From positions 22,203,501 to 22,267,500 of the forward strand of contig NC_088310.1 of assembly GCF_910592395.1 (NCBI RefSeq): a DNA stretch of 64,000 bases, given 5' to 3'. This DNA is from Lineus longissimus (taxonomy: Eukaryota > Nemertea > Pilidiophora > Heteronemertea > Lineidae). The notes under the pieces were generated by a model. The model saw only the letters and a list, made by a program, of their open reading frames with translations, was not told where the DNA came from and did not search any database. Both the position numbers and the translations under genes were made by a program. Of this stretch, positions 14,901 through 26,639 are shown piece by piece. Each line of letters starts with the position of its first letter. Positions within the stretch are counted from its first letter, which is position 1.

Positions 14901-15628
14901 ATACCAGTTGTGATCTTAGGCATGTCAATTTCCTATTTTTGCCTCATCCTTATAAATGAGATGTACATGTAAAAGTAACATTATCTGTTTAGTAACTAGC
15001 CAAGGGTCTAATAATGCATTTCTTACTTTCAGTAATGAGAATTGGAAAGAAATCAAAAGAGACTGAATCCAAGAGTCAGATGATAGAATCCATAAATAGA
15101 TTGATATGTACGTCGAAGAGTCAGACAACCCCTCTCAAAGGTAGGAAAACGCTTCTTGGATCATCTTTTCTTTTGCTCTTAGAAGTTCAGAGTATTAAGA
15201 GTCGTTGAACTGGTTAATACCAAAACATTGCTTTTGATTTTTGGCAAGTCACTTAACTTTGAATGCCACGCAAGTAAAATGAGTTATCAAAATGAAAAGC
15301 ATGAGTTATTTGTTATGGACTCTTCCCAAAGTGGTGCCCTACTTTATAAGTGGCATGCAGTGCTGACAAGAGGGAATGCTTATGTTACCATAAGCCACTT
15401 CAAATGGTTTAAGTGCATGGACGAAATTGTCACATGCCCTTTGGCCCAGTGAGCTTTACAGATGTCAGCTCATGTACAACATTTTATGATTAACTTTCCA
15501 TTCATTGCTTTCCAGTGACCATCGATGGAATTGACTGGGCTGGAGTGAAATTCTTTCAGCTGTCGTCAACGTGGCAAACTCACATTAAACACTTCCCTGT
15601 TGCGGTGTTCACGTATACTGAGCCGTAA
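2982..15628 (+). CDS. PACS: PACS-1/2-like phosphofurin acidic cluster sorting protein, 3' part of gene
   Basis: PACS proteins are cytosolic adaptors that bind acidic-cluster motifs of cargo such as furin and steer endosome-to-Golgi traffic. Fifteen exons join in phase: 2982-3041, 3259-3419, 3773-3824, 4249-4482, 11202-11303, 11483-11589, 11890-12044, 12462-12572, 12779-12881, 13088-13130, 13443-13485, 13796-13931, 14336-14706, 15033-15140 and 15516-15628. They encode about 632 residues and a TAA at 15626-15628. Diagnostic stretches are NIKQKFIALLRRFKVSEE, DSGPEMDTMSVLSTPKP, YVEQFSAKSPDW and the near-terminal VKFFQL-equivalent followed by THIKHFPV. The N-terminal furin-binding region (cargo binding) is not in the window. 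The 4249-4482 exon is charged and serine-rich, as in the family's middle region. The 14336-14706 exon carries a Lys/Ser/Thr-rich insertion. Intron 4 is long (6.7 kb) and could hide a short or alternative exon. Family assignment is firm; PACS1 versus PACS2 cannot be decided, and invertebrates usually have a single gene. Confidence 0.93.
9930..10209. mobile_element. Tc1/mariner-type MITE
   Basis: The terminal inverted repeats are about 26 bp. The left end begins CAGGGTGACCCAAAATTATT. The right end is its reverse complement with a few mismatches. A TA dinucleotide sits on each side (9928-9929 and 10210-10211), the target duplication typical of Tc1/mariner elements. The 280-bp body has no open frame. 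It lies in PACS intron 4. Confidence 0.8.
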
Positions 15629-15920
15629 CGCATTGAAGTGTGCATGAACTGTGCTATAGTACGGCAGTGGAATACTGTTCATGTATGCTGAGCCGAAATG
15701 ACAGTTGTTCGTGTGTACTGAACTGTAGTACAGCAGTGGAGTGATCATTCTGAGCTTTATTGGTTGACAGTTACAGGGTTCTTTTATGCTAAGCCCTACA
15801 GACAGAAATGGAGCACAGTTGCAGTGTTAAGGATTACAGTAAGCAGCTTTCAAGTGTGTATTCTGAACCCTGGTATAAATGGAGTGCAGTATTCACGAAA
15901 ACTAGAGTTGTGCGGCTTGC
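15590..15920 (+). repeat. Decayed tandem repeat spanning the PACS stop codon
   Basis: The phrase TATACTGAGCC/TATGCTGAGCC recurs 70 bp apart (around 15614 and 15684), and related shorter copies follow at about 15715, 15750, 15785 and 15860. Most are accompanied by a GCAGTGGAGTG-like phrase. The first copy includes the last codons and stop of PACS. Confidence 0.55.
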
Positions 15921-18900
15921 AATGTTTGCATTTGCTGTGCCATACTGGTTTTCTGTGTTCACAAATTCTGACTAATAATAAAGAGCAGAAAGTTAATACT
16001 ACTGTGAGCCATGATTACCTGCAGATTTCTTGCATGCTCAACAGTCATGTGCCCTCAAGTGTGCCGATCAGCATGGAGTAAAGTGTCTGTAAATGCTTAA
16101 CCTTAATGGCGTGCTCTCTTCACATATGCTGAAGCTTAGTTTAGTGCAATGTCTACGTACGTTTCATGAGTCGGGGAGTGCTGTTTCAATCAGTACAGAG
16201 TAATTCTACCAAGGTCTTCAGCTCTTTATTTATTGTGGGGAATCGCACTTGTAAAGTCGCGCCCCTGCTTCTGGGAGTCACTCTGATGCTGTAATGTAAT
16301 TGTTATTATCTATGTTGCCAGCTGCTACAATATCAATGCATTGATCTGTGTGTGAGAATCCAGGAACAATATCAGGTTCATATGAAGAAGATTCACACTG
16401 CTGGGTACATTTTCATCATACATTGAACATGACTGAAAAGTGACAATTTGCGGATTCGTTAAAATGCATCTTATCCATTTCACAACTTCAATCAAAAGGG
16501 CCACTGTACACTTATTTGCAACTTGGCCTCACTTCATTCATCAGAGATCTAGATAAAAAAATGTGCATCATTCAGCTGCACATTGATTAGCAACTAACAG
16601 GCATAAATTGCTAAATGCTGCTTTTGACGTTAGCACACTGAAGATTTGGGGTTGTGCAGCTAAAGGCACACCGAAGATCAATTTGAGGTTGTGCAGCAGA
16701 TGGGTTAAGTTCAGATACATTGATATTTTTGCAGCAAATTGGGAGGGGGGGGTAACATTCATCGGCTATCGTGTGCTGTGGACTCTAACCTAGTTTCATG
16801 TCATTAGTTTTGAAGTCGAGGTAATGTGGTCATTAGTTCGTTGAATTCATGTGTTTTTATCAAGACGATTTTCATCACTTATTTTTGGGGCATGGGCTGA
16901 TGAAAGAAAATGTGAAGAGATACCATTTATTGTTATATTTATAATTTGTATACTTTTGTAGCCATGTGGCAAGGTTTGTGCCTTAACATTGCCAAGACCG
17001 CTTTTCCTCTCTTTGCATTCTCATTACCTTGTTCATCAACCAAATGGTGCTTTTTGAAAGGCCACAGCATACGACAGTTTAACTTGAAATAAAACTGCCA
17101 AAGAACCACAAAGTGAAAAGTTTAGAAGTATGCTGTGCATGGTTAATCTATGGACAACATCTTGACATGTAAACTGGTTCAAAGCAAACTGACGATTTCT
17201 ACCAGGAGAAACCCACTACAAAGGATAACAGTTTTCAGATGTCATCTTGTTCCAAAGTTATCAGACCAGTTGATCCAATTGGTAGCGAGATACCAAGTTG
17301 CTTTAAAGACTGCCGCCTCTGCCACCTGATCAAGATTTTGACACATTCTTTATGTTCTTAGTAAAAGTAAGATGGTTCTGAAGAAAGTAAATTGTGCAAT
17401 ATTTTGTGCGCGCTAGGAATTTCAAGTGGACCAACTGATAGGGTTGGTGAAGTGACGTGTGCTGGTCACATTAGTGCTTTCTTGTGATTGTATAATTTAT
17501 AGTTGAATTTGTATATTTGCAAGTAGGCTTATGTCAATTAATTTATGGATAAATCAGTTAAATCCTGAGATACTTGATTTTCTGATGACACGGTCTTGAT
17601 ATTATGAGAAATGAGTTGCATATTTTTTATTGTCGAGGGGAATAATAATTGTTGAGGGTATTTATCTACACATCATTCTTCAGTTTACCAATGCATCAGT
17701 ATCGAATACGATTACAATCTGAATGAAAGTGGCTGATTGCCAAATTGCTGTTTTAAGTAGATTTGTGAACCCACATTGAGCTGTTTTTACTGCTCTGAAC
17801 TGAACTATTAAGACCTCTGTATTTTTGTCTTCTACATTGGTGGAACACCGTGTATGCGTTGCAAATTTGGTATCTCAGGATTGCACATTTTTTCTCGATT
17901 TATCCAATAGTTGTGTTGCTGTTTCATCAACACGTGTTTGTTATGTTTTTATTAACCCAAGGGTATACTATTAGTATGTAGTTAAATCTGTTATGAACAG
18001 TCCTGGCCTAGGGAAATGGAATTTGCTAGTTACTGAGCTGTTAATGTACAACCGAGTTGTGTAATCGAGATGTTTCTTGTGGACTATACCATGTACCGTA
18101 TGAAATTCTTGCGTTGATTCAGTTGATTGCATGTTAATTTTACGTTTAGTGATGTATTTACATGTTATCCATCATTTGCTGTAGTTCTTAAAATCTTAAA
18201 ATCATAAAAGTTTTTGTTTATAAATTGGGTAGAGTCCAGATCCTAGAATCAATTGGATGCAAAAATACTTATTAACTGACAAGGCTCAATAAAAACAAAT
18301 TCCAAATTCTGATTGTTAATTCAAAAATTTGGTTTGAACCCTGAGCAAATGCCCACTGGTGAGAATGGCAAAACATTTTCATTTGCTAAAAAGATATATT
18401 GGTTCCACTATTGACAGAGCAGATTCAGAATTTGTGCTTTTTGTCATACCTATATTCATAAACTAGATGAATTTTCAATAGACTCACTCCCTCTACTCTT
18501 ATCGTTTATCACCCCGCACCAATAGTTTGTTGATTCAGGCCAAAAGTTTCAGTGTTAACGGTGCTAATATTTGATATTTTTTTGTACAACTTTTTTGAGT
18601 TTTTCAGTGAAAAGCTCAGCAAAATAACTTCTCTTTTTAATTCAGTTTGTTTTGTTTGACAATTTGCTTCTCAAAGTCAGTGTCAGTAAAAAAAGCTAGT
18701 TATGGTGCATCAAAAATTGTGTTCTAAGATTTTTTTGCTATTTCTTCTGTTGTATATTTTGTCAATTCTGTGGCACCATGTAAGAACCAGATAACCCACT
18801 TGAGTCAAATGCACCATTTTCATGATTGTAGATCAATAGGCATCATTAATGATAGGTGTCTCGAGCAGTACAAAGCCTGTGGAAAGAAAAATTGTACTAT

Positions 18901-20839
18901 GATCCCTAAGGTCTACAATGGGTTATCTGGTTCTTTCAGGGTGCCACGGAATTGCTATAAACTGAGGTGCTGACAATGCAAGTAAACAATTCAATGAAGG
19001 GCATTTTCAGTTTATGCTCTAAAAGGTAAACTTTCTGACCACACTCTTCTGCCTGGATATAACTGATGGCAAGATCCTATTTTCTGCCAATATGCTTGTC
19101 ATATAAGGGCCATGAAGTATTTAGAGTATTCCTATCCACCATGATACAGCCTACTCATCACTAGAATACCAATATCTGATAGGTACAAACCCTAGATTCT
19201 CCTGCCCATTAGGAAATTACTGTTAGAACATCTATCCTGTTTCCATAATTTTGAACAAATATTTTGTATATTTTTTACATATTATGATATTTTGCTGAGT
19301 ACCTAGGTCTGATATTCCCGTTGTAAGGTGTGACATGTTCTGCATGATATCAAACATAAGATATCCTGTCGTGTTGTAACGTTAGATATGCTGTTAGTGA
19401 ATAAGTTATACTGTGCAGTTTTATTAGTAGTATTTACCTAAGCTAAGATAAACTTGAAAAAACCTTAGTCTCTAGAAACCAACCAGAAGTGTAATGGATG
19501 TGTATCCAGAAGACAGTTACAAGGAGGCTCAAATGCAGGTTTCCTTAGCCAAAACATTGGTCAGCTTGTTTTGATTCTAATTCAAGCATTGATTCCGTCT
19601 TTATTATATCGTTTAATGACTCTTGCTCTGTGCATCATTGCAGTGGTCAAATAAATAACTGAGAAAAGAAAATCGTTAAATGACATGTAATACTAGTTTT
19701 GTCACAAATTAGTCATTTGTTTCAGTATTATAATTTTAGAAGGTCTTTATTTCTATATATGTTTGAAAAAGATGTGAGGATTAACAATGCACGCAACTAC
19801 AAATACCAATACAACATCTGTTCTTGCAGATTAGGATCCCCAGTTCTGCTTTGAATAAACTATTGGTGGACGATGTAGCTGTCCGAACTGAAATGTTTTC
19901 AATAATTCGGTGTGGAGCCTCGAGAAATAAGGACATTTTTGATTCCAAACTATGATACATTGATCAGTACTTTGTTGCACCCAAAAGTGCAAATGCAGTA
20001 AATTTACCTCACGATAGTGCAATATTGATTCAGTTCCTTCGAATAGTATGCTAAAAACACCTGTTCAGTATTCTTAATTGGTACTTGTAGAGAGAAATGC
20101 TATCTATTTGCTGGTATTTGCGAAGATGAGAAGTTTCAATCGATCTTTCGGCAACTTAGATATTTTAAGAAAAGTAGGAGGCAATGGTGCATTGAGCTTT
20201 CTTCAAAATTTAAACTTTTTCCAATTCTATTACAAATCTATCCTAATCAAAGGTATAGACTTTTTCCACATTCGGAAGCTTGTAGTAATATAATGATGTA
20301 ATCCTGTTAGCATTTAAACTGTACAATGTAGGTTTATAATGTGAGGCTGTCGTGGTATAGCTGCATCTATTTTACACTATACATAATCGAATTAATCCTA
20401 AAGTCAAAATGTCATTGTATGTATTACTGGATGAGTTATTAGTACACAAAATGGAATGAAACTTCTAGAATAAAACTGCCAGAATTGTTTTATATTTTGG
20501 TCTTAGAGTTTTCACTTATGCCAGCATCAATGTCAGAATTGGGCCTGACCTGTGATGATTGTCTTCACCACATCATGGTATGCCAGTTCAAGACTTTGAT
20601 CAACTGGTCATATACTTAAGGATAGTCACAACCAGTTAAAGACGGTGATCAACCAGTCCTACTGACTGCAGTTCAGTACAAACTGGTTGTACACCAATCT
20701 TCATCAGAACTACTTGTTCCTGATGAACAGATAGATCATGAAGGACAATCTCCATCAAACTAACACGGCACAGCCACGCTGGTCCGATATACCCAAGAAC
20801 GCACTCTACATGATTTGCAATGCAGTGGTCTCGCAGGTG
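15629..20839 (+). other. PACS 3' UTR and downstream flank
   Basis: No coding exon was recognised on either strand. Candidate AATAAA signals occur around 19650 and at 20468; use of the latter would give a 3' UTR near 4.8 kb, but transcript data would be needed. The stretch contains the decayed repeat after the stop codon and the 193-bp palindromic MITE at 18762-18954. Confidence 0.5.
18762..18954. mobile_element. Short palindromic MITE
   Basis: A 36-37 bp terminal inverted repeat is visible. The left copy (18762-18798) contains AGAACCAGATAACCCA. The right copy (18919-18954) contains TGGGTTATCTGGTTCT and ends GTGCCACGGAATTG, matching the left CAATTCTGTGGCAC with one mismatch. The 120-bp interior has no gene. 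It lies downstream of the PACS stop codon, possibly in its 3' UTR, and would fold into a long hairpin in RNA. Confidence 0.8.
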
Positions 20840-23800
20840 CTGCATGGGACTATTTATTCTTCTACACCAGCCACAAGTCATGAAAGAAATGGGGCGATTC
20901 CTCCTGAAAGGCCCCTTGCCTCAGGAGGCAGCACTCGGAGTGGGACCAACCAACCTGGGCAGTAAACCTTGTCCGTAGACTGCAATATTGCAATGCTGCA
21001 ACACCCAGCTGCAAATTGTAAAAGACAGGGGACTGTTCTTTCTGCAATATCAAGCTGCAAGTCGTGAAGACAGGGATGAAGCATTTCTCCTTTCTGCAAT
21101 ATCAAGCTGCAAGTCGTGAAGACAGGGATGAAGCATTTCTCCTGCTACACCTGCCACGAGGGACCGACTTGTTAAAGACAATGGTCAATTCCTCCTGCTA
21201 CACCTTCCTCCTGTTATACATGGCGTAGATTGTGAAAGACGGGGGACCATCCTCCAGCTACATGAACCACAATATGTGAAAGCATTATCCCTCCTGCTAC
21301 AGAGTCATGTAACATGTTGTGCTACATCATCCACAAGTTCCAGAAACTAATTCCACATACTACACTCAGCCACTGGTTGTGAAAGACAACGAATTGTTTC
21401 TCCCGCTGCACCCTGCCTTCCGCAGGGTTTGAAAGACAGACTTTCCCTCCTGCTACGCCCCCACGGGTAGCGAAAGACAGGTGGCCTATTTCTGAAAGAC
21501 ACTAGACTACTCCTCCTGCTACACCAGCCGCAAGTTGAGGAAGACCGGGGACTTACACTTTCTACCACATTATATAGGCCACAGGCTGTGAAAGACAAGG
21601 AGTTGTTCCCAAATCAGCCAAAGGTTAGACAAGGGACTATTTTTCCTGCTGCTGCATGAACCACAATTTTTGAAAGCCACGAGACTATTCCTCCAGCTAC
21701 ACACGCAGCAAGTTATTCTTCTGCTACACATGACGCAGGTCGTGAAAGACAGAGGATTAATACTCCCTTCCTAACCAGCCACCGGTTGTGAGAGACGAGG
21801 AGTTGTTCCTCCTTCTACATAAGCCAAAGGTCATACAAGGCACTATTCTCCTGCTGCATGAACCACAAGTTGTGAAAGCCAGGAGACTATTCCTCCTGTT
21901 ACACCAGCAGCAGGTTTGGAAAGAAGGGTCCATTCCTTATGCTACATGTATCACTGGTTGTGAAAGACAGGGGACTATTCTTTATACTGCTATATGAGCC
22001 ACAGGTACTAGCGATCATTCCTCCAGTTTACATAACCCACCCGTTGCTGTTTCTGCCGCTACGCCCAGCCGGCTTCTCCTCCTGCTACACCATCAGTATG
22101 TACATGTTGTGGACGACAAGGGACTTTGCCGCCTTCTTTACCCACAGAAAGTTGTGAAAGAAAATGGGCTGTTCTTCCCACTACACCAACCGCAAGTTTT
22201 GGAAAGACAGGAGCTATTCCTCCGGCTTCGCCAGCCAAAAGTTGTGAAAGACCGGGGACTTATACTTCCAGCTACGCCATCGACAGATTGTGAAAGACAA
22301 GGAGTTGTTCATCTTTCTAGACAAGCCACAGGTTAGGCAAGGGACTATCCTCCTGCAGCATGAACCAAAAGCTGTGAAAGCCAGGTGACTACTCCTCCTG
22401 CTAAACCAGTAGCAGGTTATTCCTGATGATGCACAAGCAACAGATTGTGACAGACAGGGGACTATTCGTACTACTATATTATGTACAAATTCCAGGGACC
22501 ATTCCTCCTGCTACACCAGCCACCGGTTGTGAAAGACAAGGAATTTGCAGATTGGTGTTGCATTGAAATGTAGCAGTCTGTGGAAGAGATTTACTGTCAG
22601 TTGGTCCAGCTTTGAGCGCCGGTTTGCTGAGGCAATCGGTGTTTCAGGAGAAAGCGTCCTATGCCTTTCACAACTTGTTGCTGGTTTAGCAAAAGGAATA
22701 GTCCGATGCAGCACCTGCGAGTTGTTTCTACCGCTAAACCGGCTAGCCGCAGGGTTTGAAAGACTATTCCCCCTTCACCAGCTATAGGTTGTGAGAGACA
22801 GGGTACCAAGTTGTGAAAGACGGGGGCCATTCCGCACGACAAGAGACTATGCCGCTTGCTATTACACCAGCAGCATTATGTTGTGGAATCAAGGGACTAT
22901 GCCTCCTTCTGCATCAGGCTTTTGTAGTGGTGAAAGACTGGAGACGAATTGTGAAAGACAGAGGATTACTCCTCCTGCTACACCAGCAGTATGTAAAGTT
23001 GTGGACGACAAGGGACTTTGCCACATGTTACACCCGCAGAATGTTGTGAAAGACAATGGACTGTTCTTTCCACTGCACCAATCGCAGGTTTTGGAAAGAC
23101 AGGAGCTATTCCTCCTGCAACACATGCCACAGACTGTGAAAGGCAGGCACCTCCAGCTTCACCAGCTACAAGTGGTGAAAGACTGAAGACCGATTGTGGA
23201 AGACAGAGGACTGCTCCTCCTGCTACACCAGCAGCGTGTACATGTTGTGAACGACAAGGGACTTTGCCGCCTGCTACACCCGCAGATTGTTGTGAAAGAC
23301 AATGGGCTGTTCTTTCCACTACACCAACCGCAAATTTTGGAAAGACAGGAGCTATTCCTCCTGCAACACATGCCACAGACTGTGAAAGGCAGGCACCTCC
23401 AGCTTCACCAGCTACAAGTGGTGAAAGACTGAAGACCGATTGTGGAAGTCAGAGGACTACTCCTCCTGCTACACCAGCAGCGTGTACATGTTGTGAACGA
23501 CAAGGGACTTTGCCGCCTGCTGCACCAGCAGATTGTTGTGAAAGACAATGGGCTGTTCTTTCCACTACACCAACCGCAGGTTTTGGAAAGACAGGAGTTA
23601 TTCCTCCTGCAACACATGCCACAGACTGTGAAAGGCAGGGGACTATTCTTCCTACTTCATGAGCCACAAGCTCTAAAACCAGGGACCAGTAATACTCCTG
23701 CGTGGATTATTCCTCCTGCTACACCAAGCTGAAGGTTGTGAAAGACACGGGACTACTCCGCCTGCTACACCAGTCACCGATTGCGAAAGACAAGGAATTG

Positions 23801-25318
23801 TTTCTGCCGCTACACCCGGTCGGTCGCAAGTTGTGAACGGCAGGAGTCCGATTTTTGAAAGACAAAGGTCTATTCCTCCGGCATTGCCAGCTACAAGTTG
23901 TGAACGACCGGGGACATATACTTCCAGCTACGCCATCGACAGATTGTGAAAGACAAGGAGTTGTTCCTCTTTCTGGACTAGCCACTTGTTACGCAGGGGA
24001 CTATCTTCCTGCAGCATGAACCAAAAGCTGTGAAAGCCAGGTGACTTCTCCTCCTGCTTAACCAGTAGCAGGTTATTCCTCCTGATGCACGTGTCATAGA
24101 TTGAGACAGACAGGGGACTATTCGTACTATTTATGTACAAATTCCAGGGACTATTCCTCCTGCTACACCAGCCACCGGTTGTGAAAGACAAGGAATTTGC
24201 AGATTGGTGTTGCATTGCAATATCGCAGTCTGTGGACGAGATTTACTGTCAGTTAGTCCAGCTTTGAGCGCCGGTTTGCTGAGGCAATCGGTGTTTCAGG
24301 AGAAAGCGTCCTATGCCTTTCACAACTTGTTGCTGGTACAGCAAAAGGAATAGTCCGATGCAGCACCTGCGAGTTGTTTCTACCGCTATAACCGGCTAGC
24401 TGCAGGGTTTGAAAGACTATTCCCCCTTCACCAGCTATAGGTTGTGAGAGACAGGGTACCAAGTTGTGAAAGACGGAGGGCCGTTCCTGCTTCACCAGCA
24501 GCGTGTACATGTTGTGAACGACAAGGGACTATGCCGCCTGTGCCGCAGCATATGTTGTGGAATCAAGGGACTGGAGACCGATTGTGGAAGTCAGAGGACT
24601 ACTCCTCCTGCTACACCAGCAGCGCGTACATGTTGTGAACGACAAGGGACTTTGCCGCCTGCTACACCCGCAGAATGTTGTGAAAGACAATAGGCTGTTC
24701 TTTCCACTACACCAACCGCAGGTTTTGGAAAGACAAGAGTTATTCCTCCTGCAACACATGCCACAGACTGTGAAAGGCAGGGGACTATTCTTCCTACTTC
24801 ATGAGCCACAAGCTCTAAAACCAGGGACTATTAATACTCCTGCGTGGATTATTCCTCCTGCTACACCAAGCTGAAGGTTGTGAAAGACACGGGACTACTC
24901 CGCCTGCTACACCAGTCACCGATTGCGAAAGACAAGGAATTGTTTCTGCCGCTACACCCGGTCGGTCGCAAGTTGTGAAAGGCAGGAGTCCGATTTTTGA
25001 AAGACAATGGTCTATACCTCCGGCATCGCCAGCTACAAGTTGTGAACGACCGGGGACATATACTTCCAGCTACGCCTTCGACAGATTGTGAAAGACAAGG
25101 TGTTGTTCCTCTTTCTAGACAAGCCACATGTTACGCAAGGGACTATCCTCCTGCAGCATGAACCAAAAGCTGTGAAAGCCAGGTGACTACTCCTCCTGCT
25201 AAACCAGTAGCAGGTTATTCCTAATGAGGCACAAGAAATAGATTGTGACAGACAGGGGACTATTCGTACTATTCCTCCTGCTACACCAGCCACCGGTTGT
25301 GAAAGTCAGGAGACTATA
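20840..25318. repeat. 45-bp minisatellite with higher-order repeats
   Basis: A degenerate unit of about 45 bp is repeated for roughly 4.5 kb. Landmarks in each unit are GTTGTGAAAGAC near the start and CCTCCTGCTACACC near the end. Because the unit is a multiple of three, the + strand has two nearly stop-free frames, approximating CERQGTIPPATPATG and VVKDRGLFLLLHQPQ per unit, and the - strand likewise has two. The longest (23018-23662) runs 214 codons. Higher-order copies are present: 246-bp steps (landmark at 23121, 23367 and 23613), a 1142-bp step (23613 to 24755; 23928 to 25070) and a step of about 1655 bp (22272 to 23928; 22556 to 24208). Frequent indels and stops between units argue against one intact protein. 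No start codon context, splice pattern or known domain supports a gene, so I treat it as non-coding satellite. Confidence 0.88.
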
Positions 25319-25634
25319 CTATATTTTTGGGAAACCCCAATTGTATTAATCAGACGAGTCTCTTGCCCGTTCATTTGGGAGGGATGCCAAGCTTTATTTT
25401 ACAGGACAAGATGCAAAATGAACTGAAAGATTTGAGGAAAATGCAATGACAATTTCATTCAAATACAAATGTACAATGTATTTCTATTATGTTATGAGTT
25501 AGTTAAAGGAAGCATAACAGTCCGACCAATACCAACGTGTACTGTGGTTGCAGCTCTTGACCGAATTTACAGAAAGGCCCACAGCGTTATGCGTTGTCTT
25601 TCATCTTTGGTAAAGATGTCCTGTGGACGATATG
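25319..25634 (-). other. Downstream (3' UTR side) of the LicD-like gene
   Basis: This is the unique sequence between the end of the minisatellite and the LicD-like stop codon. It contains a minus-strand AATAAA at 25393-25398, about 240 nt past the stop, which is a plausible polyadenylation signal. Confidence 0.55.
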
Positions 25635-26576
25635 CTACCCCACATCACCTCTCCGACTTATCCTTCTCAGAGCATAGGGCTCAGACACACTGTTTAAAGG
25701 TTCATCCACATTTTTCACGTGAATTATCTTATCTCCCAGTTTCAGTGTTTCTTGCATCTTGCCTTTTACAACCTGTCTGTGAACGAACGGGTAGGTGGTT
25801 TTCAGTGAAGCACATGGGATTTCAACTACGTCCTCTAAAGATTCCTCGATTTTGTGACTATAGAACCACGTCGTGCATATTGTGGGCGTGTCCGCATAAT
25901 TCAGTTGAAGCACCGATAAGGTATCACGAGGTGCGGGCAGGAACCAGCTCTCATAGGGCCGTTTATGAAGTGGAAAGACAGAACTCCGTGGGTATTTTAC
26001 GTCTTCAAACTCCGACGCAACATCCCATATATGAGTCTCGTTCCCCGTATAAAACTGTATATCTAAATATGGCCATTTCCAGGGATATTGACTTAAACTT
26101 TTCGACTGGTCTGACCAGAATTTAAATCTTATTTGGTATGAATCGAAAACATGGTATCTTGGTTTGAGTCTTGATAACACATCTAGAAGACGTGCTTGAC
26201 AAGATATATTCATGATGACGTCTACGTCATCATCCCATGGAATCATAGAATGATGACGCCATGAACCTAACAGCGTCCCACTATAGATGAAATATTCCAT
26301 TCCTAATCGCCTTGTAACGATATGAAACTTTTTCAATAGATCCATAACTATTGCCTTCTCTTTCTTGGTCATACCGAATCTTTTTAGGTCCGCTATTGAT
26401 TCTGACTGTTTCATCGAATGCAACGTCCGTTTTCTGTCATCTGAGGAGAGCCACGGTCGTGTCTTACTGAAGGAAATGATGGCGAAGAGGCCAAGGGCGC
26501 AACCGAGCGCGCAGATGAGGACAGTGGCGAGGAGCAACCTAGTGTAGCCAGGGGCGTATCTCATTAGCAAGCGCAT
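25635..26576 (-). CDS. LicD-family (fukutin-like) type II membrane protein
   Basis: The frame encodes 313 residues in a single exon. The start is ATG at 26576, preceded by a good splice acceptor (exon begins at 26593), so the gene probably has a spliced 5' UTR. A short cytosolic tail is followed by one hydrophobic segment (about residues 14-36), as in Golgi type II proteins. The LicD domain follows: YSGTLLGSWRHH (98-109) and IPWDDDVDV (112-120) form the metal-binding nucleotidyltransferase signature, WPYLDIQFY (168-176) supplies a further conserved Asp, and VFPLHKRPYE follows at about 200-209. Known relatives transfer phosphocholine (bacterial LicD) or ribitol-phosphate (fukutin/FKRP). The substrate here cannot be told. 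All key acidic residues are present, so it looks functional. It is not FKRP itself, being much shorter and lacking FKRP's stem and zinc-loop layout. Confidence 0.85.
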   Translation of the reverse strand: MRLLMRYAPGYTRLLLATVLICALGCALGLFAIISFSKTRPWLSSDDRKRTLHSMKQSESIADLKRFGMTKKEKAIVMDLLKKFHIVTRRLGMEYFIYSGTLLGSWRHHSMIPWDDDVDVIMNISCQARLLDVLSRLKPRYHVFDSYQIRFKFWSDQSKSLSQYPWKWPYLDIQFYTGNETHIWDVASEFEDVKYPRSSVFPLHKRPYESWFLPAPRDTLSVLQLNYADTPTICTTWFYSHKIEESLEDVVEIPCASLKTTYPFVHRQVVKGKMQETLKLGDKIIHVKNVDEPLNSVSEPYALRRISRRGDVG

Positions 26577-26639
26577 CTTTCGTGAGAACCAACCTGAAAT
26601 GAGGAGAATAACGAAATAAACATAACATGTGACTCCAGG

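Noticed and set aside
23018-23662. 214-codon Cys/Pro-rich open frame as a protein gene
   Set aside because: It is wholly explained by the 45-bp repeat; neighbouring units shift frame and carry stops, and it begins without an ATG in good context.
25469-26125. 218-codon open frame on the + strand
   Set aside because: It is antisense to the well-supported LicD-like coding exon and has no family features.
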